Assembly: GCA_963580285.1 (NCBI GenBank)
Contig: OY757020.1
Location: 100,939,497 to 101,003,496 of the forward strand
Length of the DNA: 64,000 nt
Direction: 5' to 3'
From: Lucinisca nassula
Taxonomy: Eukaryota; Mollusca; Bivalvia; Lucinida; Lucinidae
Shown here: one piece after another, positions 1 to 11,035 of the stretch
Position numbering within the stretch: position 1 is the first letter of the stretch
Layout: each line of letters opens with the position of its first letter
Position numbers and translations under genes: made by a program
Notes under the pieces: generated by a model
The model's input: the letters and a program-made list of their open reading frames with translations, nothing else
Databases searched by the model: none
Told to the model about the DNA's origin: nothing

Positions 1-343
1 TTGGTATCAGGAAAGATACAAAAAGAGTTGAAGAGAAAGCAAAGCGGTATCTCTAGGGCTCAGCGCGAACAGCCGATTGACCGTGCCGGACCGCACGGCC
101 ACCCGTCTACACCGAAAAGCCAGGCCAAAGAGGCGTGTTGGGCACCTGAAGCACCGCCACCTCAGGTAACCCTCAACCTCCAGGATCCCTTCTTCCGGCT
201 TACAGGACGCCACCCACGGCAAACGGGTGGTACTTCCTTTAGCTCTTCCCAGTGGGCACAGAGACCACAGCGGCAATGTGCCCAGTGGGAATTGAGCCCC
301 CAGGGCCACGGCAAGGCAGGAAGTCTAATACCTGGGGGTTCGT
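1..343 (-). repeat. 5' UTR module of the main LINE family; start of a copy leaving the window
   Basis: This stretch matches, in opposite orientation, 44526-44865, the first ~340 bp of the complete LINE, and in more diverged form 4310-4633. Read on the minus strand it starts with the same CCCCAGGTATTAG end as the complete element. I infer the 5' end of another minus-strand LINE copy whose body lies to the left of base 1. The open frames in it are GC-rich noise and occur on both strands. Confidence 0.7.
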
Positions 344-345
344 GG

Positions 346-1250
346 TGTTGAAGATTCAGTAAACTCCATATCACTGTTCCTCAAACATGCGAATCTGTTA
401 TGGTTTTTTAAAATGTCTCTTGAGCATTTGCGTTGTCTGTCCGATGTAATGTGTTTTTGAGATTGTTGTTTTTTGTTGTTGTTTTTTAAAATCATTTTTT
501 CATCATTTCTAAAGTAGAGTTTTTCAAAATTTTGTCTGATATTTTTTTTCTTGTGTTGGCTGTGGTGAAGGTGTTACTGTCTGAATTTTGGTATTGTTGG
601 TTTGATCTTCAGTCTTGCTTTTAGTTTTTAATTTCTGTAAAGGTTCAAGCCCAGGAATCGGATCAGTTTGAGTGACAGCATCAGCAACAGGTTTTTTTTT
701 TTACAGGTGCCTGTGCGATGCTAACGTAACTTACTCTGGGAATCGGGGTAGGTGACTCAATTTTTCGCGCTTCAGGAAAGAAGATATTTCTGGTGAATTC
801 AACTCTAAGGATTTCTTTTTCTTGATGCCAGATTTGACATTCTTTAGAGTTAGCGTTGTGATTTTCTCCACAGTTCACACAGTGTGGGTCATTTGGACAA
901 TTTTGTTCTGTGTGATTGGCTGGTTTGCCACATCTTGCGCAGATAGGGTCTTTGGTGCACCTATTTTCGTGGTGACCATATTTCTGGCAATTGTGGCATC
1001 GCAGTGGATTTGGTATGTAAATCTCAACGTTAACCCTAAAGTACGCTACCTTGATCGTTTGCGGTAGAACTGCCGTATTGAAAGTAAAGACAAAGGTGTT
1101 GGTATCTTTTAATTCACCGTTTCGTTTTGTTTTAAATCGTTTAATCCCAGTTACTCCTTGAGATCTAGTGCCATCGAGAATCATCTCCTCGCTGCAATTC
1201 CTCAAATCGGGGCAACGGATTACCCCCTTTGAGGTATTCAGCGAGGTAAT
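346..1250 (-). pseudogene. LINE ORF1 (zinc-knuckle) C-terminal part, diverged copy
   Basis: The minus strand encodes a nucleic-acid-binding ORF1 of an I/Nimb-like LINE: a conserved 'KGVIRCPDLR' block, a central 'IYIPNPLRC' block, then Cys/His knuckles (CHNCQKYGHHENRC, CARCGK, CVNCGENH) and a 'FPEARKI' tail. The same order appears in the intact LINE ORF1 at 45076. The part below 680 still resembles the ORF1 tail of other copies (compare 61998-62090) but is out of frame. The upstream half lies at 3769-3990, separated by an RTE insertion. Degenerate and not functional. Confidence 0.75.
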
Positions 1251-3737
1251 ATGCGACATGAGGATTGATGTGCCACCAAAACCCAAGCGCAAGTTCATCC
1301 CCAAACTTAAAGTTTGGAAGCTGAAAGAATCTCAGACAAGAAATCATTTCCAGGAGGTTTTCAGCCAGCATGTGAGTGCTTCGGCAGGTGTAGCAGATGC
1401 TACCACTGAGGATATATGGAACAGCATAAAGACCGGTCTGCTCAAGACAACTGAAGAGGTGTGTGGCACAACTCGGCCCCACCGCTGGCGCCGCGAAACC
1501 TGGTGGTGGAATAAGGATGTTAATAAGGTCATTGCAGCCAAGCGACAAGCCTTTAAAGCTTGGAAAGTAGAAGTAAAACAAAGATCAGGAATTGATACAA
1601 TTAACTTACTCCATCCATAAAAGACACCAAAGGGAAAGAAATACAAACATTAAGCGACCAGACCATAATGGAAATCTAAACAAAGGAAGGCCATATGGAC
1701 AGTTACTTTCCCACAAAATGGCCATATGGCCATCCAAAATTAAAAGACACAAGTGATACACACAGTAAGTAACAAACAACAACATAAATAAATCGCCACA
1801 GAAGAGCCGCCTTGGAACGGTCAGTGGAAGATTTCCACTGGGGGGCTTAAATCGATTTTACGTGGCCACAATCCTCGCCCTTACTTCCGTCGCGATTTAG
1901 ACAAATAATTTGAAGACTGGTAAGGGCACCCGTGCATAGGTTAGAACACTACCAAAGGCTACTCAATGTTGAGTTTGACTGGGACCCAGACCACCTGTCT
2001 GATGAACCACCAGTGGAAGGGCCACCCATCCCAATCACTATTGATATGGTTAAGAAGGCTATCTCTCAGATGAAGACTGGCAAAGCATCGGGTCCCTCTG
2101 GCATAGTGGTGGAGATGATAAGAGCTGCAGGTGATGCGGGTGCCTCGATGATCCGCGACCTTGCAGCTGCAATCATCCGTGATGGGAAGGTACCCTCTGA
2201 CTGGGAACAGAGTTTCATTGTCTGTCTCTACAAGGGCAAGGGCGATGCATTGGAACGGGGCAACTACCGTGGTCTCAAGCTGACAGAACAGGTCATGAAA
2301 GTCCTGGAGAGGATTGTGGATGGCCTCATTAGGCAGTTGGTGTCCATCGACGATTCCCAGTTTGGCTTCGTCCCAGGAAGAGGCACAACAGATGCAATTT
2401 TTGTTGTCCGACAGCTGCAAGAGAAGTATCTGGCGGCCAACAGGAGACTCTACATGGCTTTTGTAGACCTGGAGAAGGCATTTGATCGAGTGCCTCGGAA
2501 AGCCATCTGGTGGGCACTAAGAAAACTTGGAGTGGACGAGTGGATTGTGAAACTGGTCCAAGGGATGTACGCTAATGCTCGGAGCCGTGTCCGCGTTGGT
2601 GATGGTTACAGTGAAGAATTCGAGGTGAAGGTGGGTGTTCATCAAGGCTCTGTTCTCAGCCCACTGCTTTTCATCATTGTGCTTGAGGCCTTGTCAAGCG
2701 AGTTCCGCTCTGAGTCCCCTGGGAGGACCTGTATGCTGATGACCTTGTCATCATAGCTAAATCCCTTGAGGAATGTGTCAGGAGGCTCTTAACTTGGAAA
2801 GACGCAATGGAGGCGAAAGGGCTGAGAGTGAATGCAGGAAAGACAAAGATCATGATCTGTGGTACAGGTCTGGACCTCTTGCAGAGTACAGGCCAGTTCC
2901 CATGCGCTGTATGTCGCACTGGAGTGGGCAGCAACAGTATCTTTTGTAATGGCTGCAAGTTCTGGGTGCACAAGAAATGCAGTGGGCTCAAACGCTTGAT
3001 AGAGGACCCTGATTACAGGTGTACACGGTGCCAAGGAACTGCACGCCCCTTAGATGGCAGACCACAGAGGGAAGTCCAAGTCGGATCCGACAAGCTGGAG
3101 GTTGTAGCTTCCTTCTGCTACCTAGGTGATATGCTCTCAGCAGCGGGTGGTTGCGACCTTTCAACTACAACACGTGTGAAAACAGCCTGGAAGAAATTCA
3201 AGGAGTTGCTACCAGTTCTCTCTTCCCGCCACCTCTCGTTCAAGACACGTGGCCGTGTGTAGCTCTTGTGTGCGGAGCGCAATGCTCCATGCCAGTGAGA
3301 CATGGCCATTGACAAAGCCAAACCTCCAACGTCTACAGCGAAATGACAGGGCAATGATCAGACAGATCTGCAATGTCAAGCCACAGGACACTGTCACCAT
3401 CAGGTCCAGTGAGTTACTTGAGCGTCTTGGCATTGAGGACCTGGACGTCATCCTGAAAGAGAGAAGACTTCGCTGGTATGGACATGTGGAACGCTCAAAC
3501 GGTGCAGTCAAGACTGCCTGTGACATACAGGTAAGTGGAAAGCGGGGGCCAGGAAGGCCCAAGATGACCTGGAAGCAGCTAACAGAAAGAGATTGCAGAG
3601 AATGGAAGCTCTCTGCTATCGATCCTCATGATAGACAAGCCTGGAGATCTGGTGTAAGATCTGCCATGCGTGCAGCAAGCCAGCTACCTGGAAGTGGGCC
3701 CACTTATGTGGACATTGCCCCTATACCTGCACGTTAA
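1251..3737 (+). pseudogene. RTE-type reverse transcriptase, broken
   Basis: Pieces in order: a linker ending FKAWK (to 1566), then after the Naiad fragment the RT from 1932 with 'MKTGKASGPSG', 'YRGLKLTEQVMKVLERI', 'FGFVPGRGT', the motif A region 'FVDLEKAFDRV' and 'HQGSVLSPLLF'. A one-base shift near 2715 precedes YADDLVI (catalytic DD). At 2900-3040 lies a treble-clef/PHD-like Cys pattern (CAVC-x10-C-x2-C-x4-WVHKKC-x14-CxxC). A second break near 3255 precedes the 'RLRWYGHVERSNG' tail ending at 3737. At least three frameshifts plus the insertion; not functional as assembled. Confidence 0.75.
1567..1912 (-). mobile_element. Naiad 3'-end fragment inside the RTE ORF
   Basis: Nearly identical to the 3' UTR of the Naiad copies at 30600-30940 (+), 55578-55920 (-) and 60495-60840 (-), starting at the element's 3' terminus GTAGAAGTAAAAC. 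RTE coding sequence ends ...GCTTGGAAA and resumes AAGACTGGTAAGG, so the insertion interrupts the ORF. Only ~346 bp of 3' end are present (5'-truncated). Confidence 0.85.
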
Positions 3738-3768
3738 TCAAAAATCCGTCGATGATGATGATGATGAT

Positions 3769-4309
3769 GTAATACTCGCGCTTTCAGGTCGTGTAAACTA
3801 GTTGTGCGAAGGAGATTCTCAGCATGTGCTTTTTTAGTGACCCCGATGAGTACCTGGTTTGTTCTGTTCAATTTTTTGATAGATTTTGTTTCACCAGCTA
3901 AACCACTAATAACTTTTTTGTATGACGAAAGGTGAGAGCGCGGAAATGCTCTTGTTTTCTTCTGTGCTTTCAATTATCACGAAGCGCGGAAATTGTTGAG
4001 CCGTGGTGTTGTTTGTTTCGTTATGTTCTCTGTCATCATTGGTGTCCGTATCATATTTGTCTGCATTCTGTTTTTTTCCGTTTGGAAGCCATGATCAAAA
4101 TTTCGTTTGTTTCGTCTTCCATGTTCTCCGACCACCTTGGAGCCCTACAAGGGAACACTTTCGGTGAGTGGATTTCCTACCTCAGTGTTAGAGATACTAG
4201 GAAGATATACTCGTACAAGCAAGAAGCTGCACGATTGGTCCGTTTAGCCGCCGCATTCAAGAAATGGAAAGGTTGTGAAAAGACTATGAGCAAACGGTGT
4301 GTATTCAGG
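3769..4309 (-). pseudogene. LINE ORF1 N-terminal part and 5' leader, diverged copy
   Basis: Minus-strand translation from ~3973 gives 'ISGLAGETKSIKKL' and 'AENLLRTTSLHDLKARV', matching 'IVSIAGHPKSIKKL' and 'VKNLLGTTKLFDLNVKV' in the intact ORF1 (45076 on). The frame is cut at 3773 by the RTE element and resumes below 1250. 4110-4290 is the reverse complement of the leader preceding ORF1 at 44900-45070. Degenerate. Confidence 0.7.
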
Positions 4310-4633
4310 TTGATACTAAAGACAAGGAAGAGAAAGTAAAAGGTTATTTCTAGGGCTTGGCACGACCAGCCGATTGACCGTGCCGGACCGCACAACCGCC
4401 CGTCTGACCGAAATCCAGGCCAAAGAGGTGTGTTGGGCACCTGAAGTACGCAACTCCAGATAACCCTCAACCCCCAGGATCCCTTCATCCGTGTTACGGG
4501 ACGCCACCCACGGCAAACGGGTGGTACTTCCTTTAGCTCTTCCCAGTGGGCACACAGACCACAGCAGCAACGTGCCCAGTGGGAATTGAGCCCCCAGGGC
4601 CACGGCAAGGCAGGAAGTCTAATACCTGGGGGC
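4310..4633 (-). repeat. LINE 5' UTR module, second copy
   Basis: Diverged copy of 1-343 and of the reverse complement of 44526-44865. Here, as at 44.5-45.1 kb, it lies directly upstream of the LINE leader and ORF1, which is why I assign it as the true 5' end of this LINE family rather than an independent SINE. Confidence 0.65.
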
Positions 4634-4954
4634 AATTTTTTACTAATGTTATATTTGCAATTCAGTTATATTTCTGTTTGTTCTGGGGGGGGGGGGGGGG
4701 GTTTGGACGTTCATGGCACTTTCTTTTGCACATCTATTATTCTTTTTCCATGGACACTTTTTTGCCCAAAATTCATAATTATGCTCATTTTGCTTTTATT
4801 ATGGTCTTTTTTGCTTTTTTCTGGGTTCTTTTTATATGAGACTGTATTACGGAACGAGCCGTACGGAATTTAGGTCCCGGAATTTAGTAATTGCCAGCGA
4901 TAGATCTACAAGAGTTTCCGCCCTTGGATTTAAAGACGCCATTGATATGTGAAA
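4634..4954. other. No gene seen
   Basis: T-rich sequence with a G-run at 4685-4702. This is host or older repeat DNA flanking the Polinton; I see no coding signal or recognisable repeat. Confidence 0.5.
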
Positions 4955-4960
4955 GACATC

Positions 4961-5300
4961 AGTAGGGTAAAAGGGGGGGGGCAATCTAGTCCTCAGGACT
5001 AGATTCCACCCTCTGACGTCATATCCGGCGGCCATCTTGGATCACGTGACATCCGGTCGGCCATCTTGGATGACGTTCATCCGGCCGCCATCTTGAACCG
5101 TCGTCACGTCCTGTCAGCCATCTTGGATGACGTCATAACGCGCCACTTGTATCGCGGTCGAGTTTATCGCTTTTGAAAAAACACGCCATTTTTTTTCGCG
5201 CGCTTTCGTGTGGGTTAAGTATGCGTCATTCGATCGGTCTCTTTTGTTCCCGTATACTATTCTTATCCTTGAGTAGACTTTTTGGCGCCGCAAGGACAAA
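4961..5300 (+). repeat. Polinton left terminal inverted repeat
   Basis: Matches the reverse complement of 26893-27266 almost throughout. Contains a near-perfect palindrome (arms 4983-4993 and 4995-5005), four CCATCTTG motifs (5032, 5061, 5088, 5118) and two perfect TGACGTCA octamers (5014-5021, 5128-5135). About one motif cluster shorter than the right repeat. Confidence 0.93.
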
Positions 5301-6884
5301 AAAGGCTACATTATCCGAATGCCATCGATCGCGGTGGCATGGAATGCGGGAGACCTATTTTAACTGGTTTTCGTTCTATCTCACCTCCCTATATGATTGG
5401 TCGAATTAAGGCACTTTTTGATAGGCTTATAAAATTGTATAGCCCACCAGCAACTGCAATATCCCATTCGCGAATATTAATAAGTTTCGGGACCCAAGAG
5501 ACTCAACCTCGAAAACGGTGAGGCTCCAACAAACTGACGAGCTCGAACTATACAGATATATATTCAAACCTCCCCGTAAACCCCACTTTTATATAGTAAA
5601 ACTTGGGTTTACAGAGGCACATTTCTTATCAAAATAGATTGTGGGGTGCTCATTAGATCAAGACAGTTCTAACGAGTACCCACAATATATGTTTTTGTAC
5701 AGAAATGGAAAAAATACCAGTGTTTTGTATCTTTAAATGCTCACTCTTTGGTACTCAAATTTTTAATATATTTTAGAAAGGGAGAAAAATCAAAGCGCCA
5801 AAGGCACTGAAATGACAGATTCTATGAGAAAATCAAAACACTGTGAAAACTTACAGACAACCTTTCTAAAAAGATCTTAAAATTTAGAAAAGTAGTTCTG
5901 CAAATTCCATTGTATGATGTGTTTGCAGTTGTCTATACACCGGTGGTATCATGAAATGCCATTCGATGTTTCAAATTTTGGAAAGAAACTATTTACGTTT
6001 TCAAAACCAAACATTAAAATTCAAGTTTTAACAATACTACTGGCAATTAGTAACATTTTTATCTGGTAGGGTTGTGGATACCTCCCCCCAAAAGATACTC
6101 TATTTTTCACAACGAGATCGGAGGAGAAAGGCTATTCAGTCCAGTACATGAATTCCATTGGCTTGAAAACATTTTTGAGTAAGAACAGCACTATAAACCC
6201 GCGCGTATTCCTGCTGGATTAGATATCCCGGATTCTGAGCGTAAACAAATAAATGGAACCACGTGAGGCCGACGCACTTGATTGATGTAACGTCTCGCTG
6301 TTCAGTTAACGTCTCAGGCATGATCTTGAATGTTCTTAATGTCGCTAGCTACAATAGCTCGACATACCATTTCGCTTATTCCATCCGATATGTCTATTAC
6401 GCAAACGTCGCCTCGGCATACCTTACACCTATGTGTCGAAACATCCCGAAACGACAATCGGCGTGATTCACGTTGAAGTGCGATGTGTCACTGAAACGCA
6501 TATCACGGGAGTCGCTTAGACACCAATATACATGTACGTATTTCATGCACCAGCCTAAGTGTCGACGTCTTAATTTTGGTCCCGACAGGGACGTCTAGCT
6601 CTCAAAAGTGCATCGCATAAGGGCGACGAACAGTGTCAGTGCTTATTAGTCGGCAGTTGAAACCCTTTGTTTATCTACAGGTACAGTGTAGCAGATGCTG
6701 CTGGAAATCTGCTTCGCATATGCGTCTGTCGGATGAATCGATCTTGACGTACTGACGTCGGTCTTCCGCTACGCTGTCCACTAGCGTCTTCTGTTGATAG
6801 TAAGATGTCGCTCCAACAGACAAATAGATCACAAACATGTGGCACCCAAAATCAGAGTCAACGCCATCCGCTTTCCGACCAGCT
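5301..6884. other. Polinton left arm, no gene seen; foldback repeat at 5635-5691
   Basis: No frame over 80 codons shows family resemblance. 5580-5700 has a member of the foldback family described below: a paired arm around GTGGGGTGCTCATTAGA and TCTAACGAGTACCCAC with flanking AAACCCCACTTTTATATAG. The rest is AT-rich and unassigned. Confidence 0.5.
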
Positions 6885-6896
6885 TCTAACTGTCCA

Positions 6897-7065
6897 TTAG
6901 AAGCCTCCGTGGTGTAGTGGTTATAATACTCGCCTTGTAAACCAGGGATCGCAGGATCGATCCCGGACTTCTCCAGACTTTCGGATGTGTCTTTAAACCG
7001 AAGTATCGTCTCCGTATGACCTTAGCTGTTGGTGGGACGTAAAACTCAAACACTCACTCACTCAC
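6897..7065 (+). mobile_element. tRNA-derived SINE with 12-bp target duplication
   Basis: The head reads GCCTCCGTGGTGTAGTGGTTA (tRNA-like, box A TGGTGTAGTGG) and GGATCGATCCC (box B-like); the tail is GGGACGTAAAACTCAAACACTC with a short CACT repeat. TCTAACTGTCCA flanks it at 6885-6896 and 7066-7077. A second, inverted copy lies at 10367-10521. RNA polymerase III transcription is inferred from the boxes. Confidence 0.85.
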
Positions 7066-7224
7066 TCTAACTGTCCAGGGTTCAATGAAAAATGTTGCAA
7101 TACGTTCTCACTTGATGCTTTTTGAGAACAAAATACAATTTCTTCTTTTCTAAGCACGACCTTACATCACACATCAGAAGTTTGATCCTGAAAATGTGGT
7201 TTCTATCAGTGCTGGTGTGAAGGT

Positions 7225-7535
7225 GGTACACAGGATCGTTGGCCCCCGCCCATCGGGGCTTAAAGAAATAGATGGGCTGCATGATGCTTCCACGCAGAGC
7301 TGAAACCGACCCGCACACGAGTACTGGTAATCTGCTTAGAGGATCTAAGCCTGCCCAGGCAAAGAGGTGCGAGTCGGACCGTCCATGCATATAAACCCTA
7401 TTGGTTTTGATTGGGCGGCGGTAGGGCTTGAGATGTCATTTCATCTCAGTGTCGGGTAAAAGTCCCAGAAAAGTGGAAGCAACGTCTTCAAAATGACCTA
7501 TACAGTGTTGACGGGACGTTAAACCTGAAATCAAA
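7225..7535 (+). mobile_element. SINE-like repeat family C (full-length copy)
   Basis: A ~300-bp interspersed sequence with the 3' half 'GGGCTTGAGATGTCATTTCA ... GACGTTAAACC' ending in a CAAA-rich tail. Copies: 9150-9370, 10575-10805, 35262-35505 (-), 36240-36305 (- fragment), 42252-42385 (-) and 52785-53040 (-). The copy at 52785 interrupts a LINE with a short duplication, which shows mobility. No coding capacity; probably a SINE, but I see no clear pol III boxes. Confidence 0.65.
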
Positions 7536-7539
7536 CAAT

Positions 7540-9820
7540 ACAAACACAGGGTCGTGGCCGGACTGGTAACCATACGTCACGGTTGATTGATTTAACCTTT
7601 TTAGCTTAAGGGCATGGTGCCTAAGCGTGTTGTAATCATGAAATCGTTTGGTTTCAAAATCAAAGCACCGAAAGTGTTGGTGAGATGTAGGTTTGGGTAA
7701 AAGTCCTGGGCTGAGATTAAACTGTTTAATTTAACTCTGAAATTCCAAACAAATAGTGAAGATTTTGATAAGAAGCGCGTTCTGCAGCGTCCGAACTTAG
7801 TCTACACTGTTTGCCAAGCTCACCCTATGATTCCAGGATGACCCTCATCAGTCTTATGGAATACCATGGTCTCACTGCGGCTATTTTCTGCAAGAAAAAG
7901 GTTATTCTGAGAAGTCAGTGATAGTCACGTAGACGTTAGCTCTGAATCGCTTTTTTATTAGTAACTTCGGGTCGAATGCCAAACAATCAACCCAAACAAA
8001 GCCGGGTCGTTTGTCAGTCTTGGTTACATGTAAGTGTTATCTGTAAAATCTGCACTTGAAAAAATGTTCGATCTGGCAAACAAAGTAGACTAAGATCGAA
8101 CGCCACAGAACACGGTGCTGATCTTGTTCTACATTTTTGCATCAGTTACTAAACTTCCGTTAAGTTTAAACGGATCAGTCCAAGTCCTCGTTCATGACCA
8201 GCCTGCATTTAGAGACAATCGGCATGAGTGTTGTCAGTGCTTTGATTTATTCACTGCATGAGGTTCTGGAGTGTACTCTTCCGTCACTGAAGTTGGGCTC
8301 GTCCATTCTGCTAAATATGGCACCTAGAATTATATCACAGGACCTACACTGTTTGCATAGGTATCTGTACCATATTCCAGGGTTGAAAGGGACAGCCTTT
8401 CTCGCAAAGTCTGATATACACCTAGTTGTAACTGACCTAGACTTGACCTCGAATGTCGGAAAACCCATTAATATTCTGGTCTGCAGCTGACCGGCTGGTC
8501 TTTAAGGATTAAATATTGACAGCACTGTTAGAAAAAAGTGTAAAACCTGAGCAGACGTCTAAGCAGATGCCGCATTGATCTAGGTATATACAGTCTCGCA
8601 TGATGCAGCTGATTCATATGAAGTGCTGAATATATTCTCTGGAACGTAAGATAAAATCATGTCGTCTGCTTCAGAAGATTGTATTGCGATTATAGGATGT
8701 ACAATTTTGATAACTGCGCCTAACCGGACTACATTTTTGTGCGGACTCATATTTCTTTGGCGGTCAAAGCCGGAAGAAAGTCGTAAGAAAGCCGGAACTA
8801 CTTTACAACACGCAGGATAGCTAGAGATGACAGATAGAATCTGTCATTAAAAATTGGTCGAGCAAAAGCCCCTCAACCGCTTCTCCTGATAGCAGACCTA
8901 TTAACACGTTAAAATAACATTGATTTATCGGAGTTGAACTTGCTTTCTAAACTAACAATAAGCATCGTATGAGGTCAAAGTATTTTACTATCTCATTGAT
9001 AAACAGATAAAGCTATATAGTATCAACGACTTTCATTCATAATATTTGAAATGCTACACCCCGAACAAGCATGCTTCTATGTTTCAGCAAACAGCTTAAT
9101 CTGTTCTTATAAGAACTTTAACCCCCCCCCCCCGGTTTTGATGACATAGATGTGCACACGAGTACTGGTAAACCGCTTAGAGGATATATGCGTGCCCAGG
9201 AAAAGTGGTACGTTTCCGACCGTCCATTCTTATAAACCCTTTTTGTTTCATTGTTTGACAGGGCTTGAGATGCCATTTCATCTCAATGTCGGCTAACAGT
9301 CCCACAAAATTGGAAGCAACGTCTCCGAAATGACCTATATAGCGTTGACGGGGACGTTAAACCCCAGGAACTATTTTCGGTGGACAAGAAGTAATATAAA
9401 CGTGACATGGCTAAATTTCTTTTTACCAAGGTCTAAAGTTTTAATTACTCACGGTGGGTTTCGGTGGGTTAGGAATGTGCTGACATGCATAATAACTATT
9501 TCTAGCTCACTGGGCTCATATCATATAAATACGGGCAGCTTTTTGTCGTTTCTCTCTTACAAAAAACAAGCACCGAAGGATACAGTTCCACAAGAAAACA
9601 TAACAAAGTTTATAAATAGGGAATAAATCAAGTGCGCACCATATGTACAGTAAGTAAAATTTATTTAATTTTGTTGTTCTGACAAAACAACTTGTTGATG
9701 GGATATCAGATTTTTTTTTTTGTTATCAGGACCTGAAATTAGCTTTCCGATGAAAATATGTGATTTTTTTTCTTATTTAACCAAAATATGTGTGGTGATC
9801 CTTTTAAGGACATTGGCAAA
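7540..9820. other. Polinton left arm, no gene; partial repeat C at 9150-9370
   Basis: Nothing with protein-family resemblance. 7785-7812 and 8076-8150 look like worn members of the palindromic family seen at 9820-9886. 9122-9135 is a C-run followed by a partial repeat C. The remainder is unassigned. Confidence 0.5.
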
Positions 9821-9886
9821 CAGTGTAGACCCAGATCAGATACTATAGTATGTAGCGTCTGATCTGAGCCTACACTCGTTATTCAA
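9820..9886. repeat. Short palindromic repeat family E
   Basis: Arms AGTGTAGACCCAGATCAGA and TCTGATCTGAGCCTACACT flank a short loop. A second copy with the same arm sequence is at 50531-50600. Probably a small MITE or foldback sequence; no coding potential. Confidence 0.65.
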
Positions 9887-10366
9887 AGAAAGTACATTTT
9901 TTTGTAAAACTTACCGCTACCAAAACAAACCTGACACACTTTTAACTCCTCAGCTCATGAGGTGGACTTTTCCATTGTCATATATGCTTTAAACGCATAG
10001 CATAGGTTGTTGGTGCACGTTCGTAACGCCTCAATGTTATCTTATTTTTAAAGTCTAACATAGATCGTGGGTGCTCGTTAGAAACGCCCGTTTAGGGGTT
10101 TTCATTAATGCGCTTTTTTCTGCTCCAAGACATAGGTTGTGAGTGCACGTTAAAACCGCCTAAACATTAAACTCATAATATAAGTTGTGGGTGCGCATTA
10201 GAACCGCCTCATTGTTTTCTTAGTTTAGTTTGTTACATAGGCTGTGGGTGCTTGTAAGAGCCACTTTATTACTTTCTTTAAACTAATATCATGGATTGTG
10301 GCTGCACGTTAGATAGAACCGCTTTAACCCCTATAATTAGAAATAAACCACTCTGCAGCTCATGAG

Positions 10367-10521
10367 TGAGTGTTTGAGTTTTACGTCCCACCAACAGCTA
10401 AGGTCATACGGAGACGGGACCACGGTTTAAAGACTCATCCGAAAGTCTGGAGAAGCCCGGGATCGATCCTGATATCCCTGGTTTACAAGGCGAGTAGCGT
10501 AACCATTGCACCACGGAGGCT
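10367..10521 (-). mobile_element. tRNA-derived SINE, second copy, 15-bp target duplication
   Basis: Reverse-oriented copy of 6897-7065 (tail GAGTGAGTGTTTGAG..., head ...CACCACGGAGGC). TCTGCAGCTCATGAG lies on both sides (10352-10366 and 10522-10536). It sits in the family D array. Confidence 0.85.
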
Positions 10522-10574
10522 TCTGCAGCTCATGAGATGGAATATTCCATTGTCATATATGGATAAGCTCATAG

Positions 10575-10805
10575 CATTGGTTGGCTCCCGCCCATCGGGG
10601 CTTGAAGAAATATATGGGCTGCATGATGCTTCCACGCAGAGCTGAAACCGACCCGCACATGAGTACTGGTAAACCGCTTAACCCAGGCAAAGCGGTGCGA
10701 GTCTGCCCTATTGGTTTCATTGGGCGGCAGTGCTTGAGATGGCATTCATCTCAATGTCGGGTAAAAGTCACACAAAATTGTTGACGGGGATTTTAAACCT
10801 CAAAT
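10575..10805 (+). mobile_element. SINE-like repeat family C copy
   Basis: Same order of blocks as 7225-7535, from CCCGCCCATCGGGGCTTGAA to GACGGGGATTTTAAACCTC and a (CAAA)n tail; an internal ~40 bp is missing. Confidence 0.7.
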
Positions 10806-11035
10806 CAAACAAACAAACAAATCATAACATTGGTTGTGGGTGCTCGTTAGAACGGCTTCATTTTTTTTTTTCAATTTCATAACATAGGTTGCGGGTGCTC
10901 GTTAGAACAGCCCCATTGTTTTCTTCTTTTACATAACGAAAACACGCCTATTCGAATACATTGAACATTTTAGTATCTAAAATGAACAATTTAAGGTGAA
11001 CATTGAGATATTTTTCCTATTTCTGAGCAAAACGT

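Larger units (their letters stand above)
1251..3768 (+). mobile_element. RTE-type LINE, 5'-truncated, inserted in the older LINE
   Basis: The plus strand carries a LINE reverse transcriptase and tail ending in a (GAT)n microsatellite at 3750-3768, as RTE-type elements often do. GTAAT flanks it on both sides (1246-1250 and 3769-3773) and the two flanks are consecutive parts of the same minus-strand LINE ORF1, so this is a nested insertion. The endonuclease region is missing (5' truncation), and 1567-1912 is a later Naiad fragment. Clade assignment (RTE versus a related clade) is from recognition only. Confidence 0.7.
10000..10930 (+). repeat. Array of eight half-units of foldback family D
   Basis: The core CATAGGTTGTGGGTGCTCGT followed by TAGAACCGCC recurs in one orientation at about 10006, 10061, 10129, 10178, 10238, 10291, 10828 and 10883, spaced ~50-70 bp, with a SINE and a repeat C copy inserted between the sixth and seventh units. 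Elsewhere the same core appears as paired inverted arms (5635, 11036, 11236, 17985, 31377, 50968). Confidence 0.75.

Noticed and set aside
1..343. An independent SINE family
   Set aside because: In two other places this module lies directly before the LINE leader, and at 44526 it lies inside the LINE target duplication, so it is the LINE 5' UTR.
10000..10930. CRISPR-like array
   Set aside because: Repeats are imperfect, spacers are unequal AT-rich DNA, and the context is a eukaryotic transposon; it is a foldback half-unit array.
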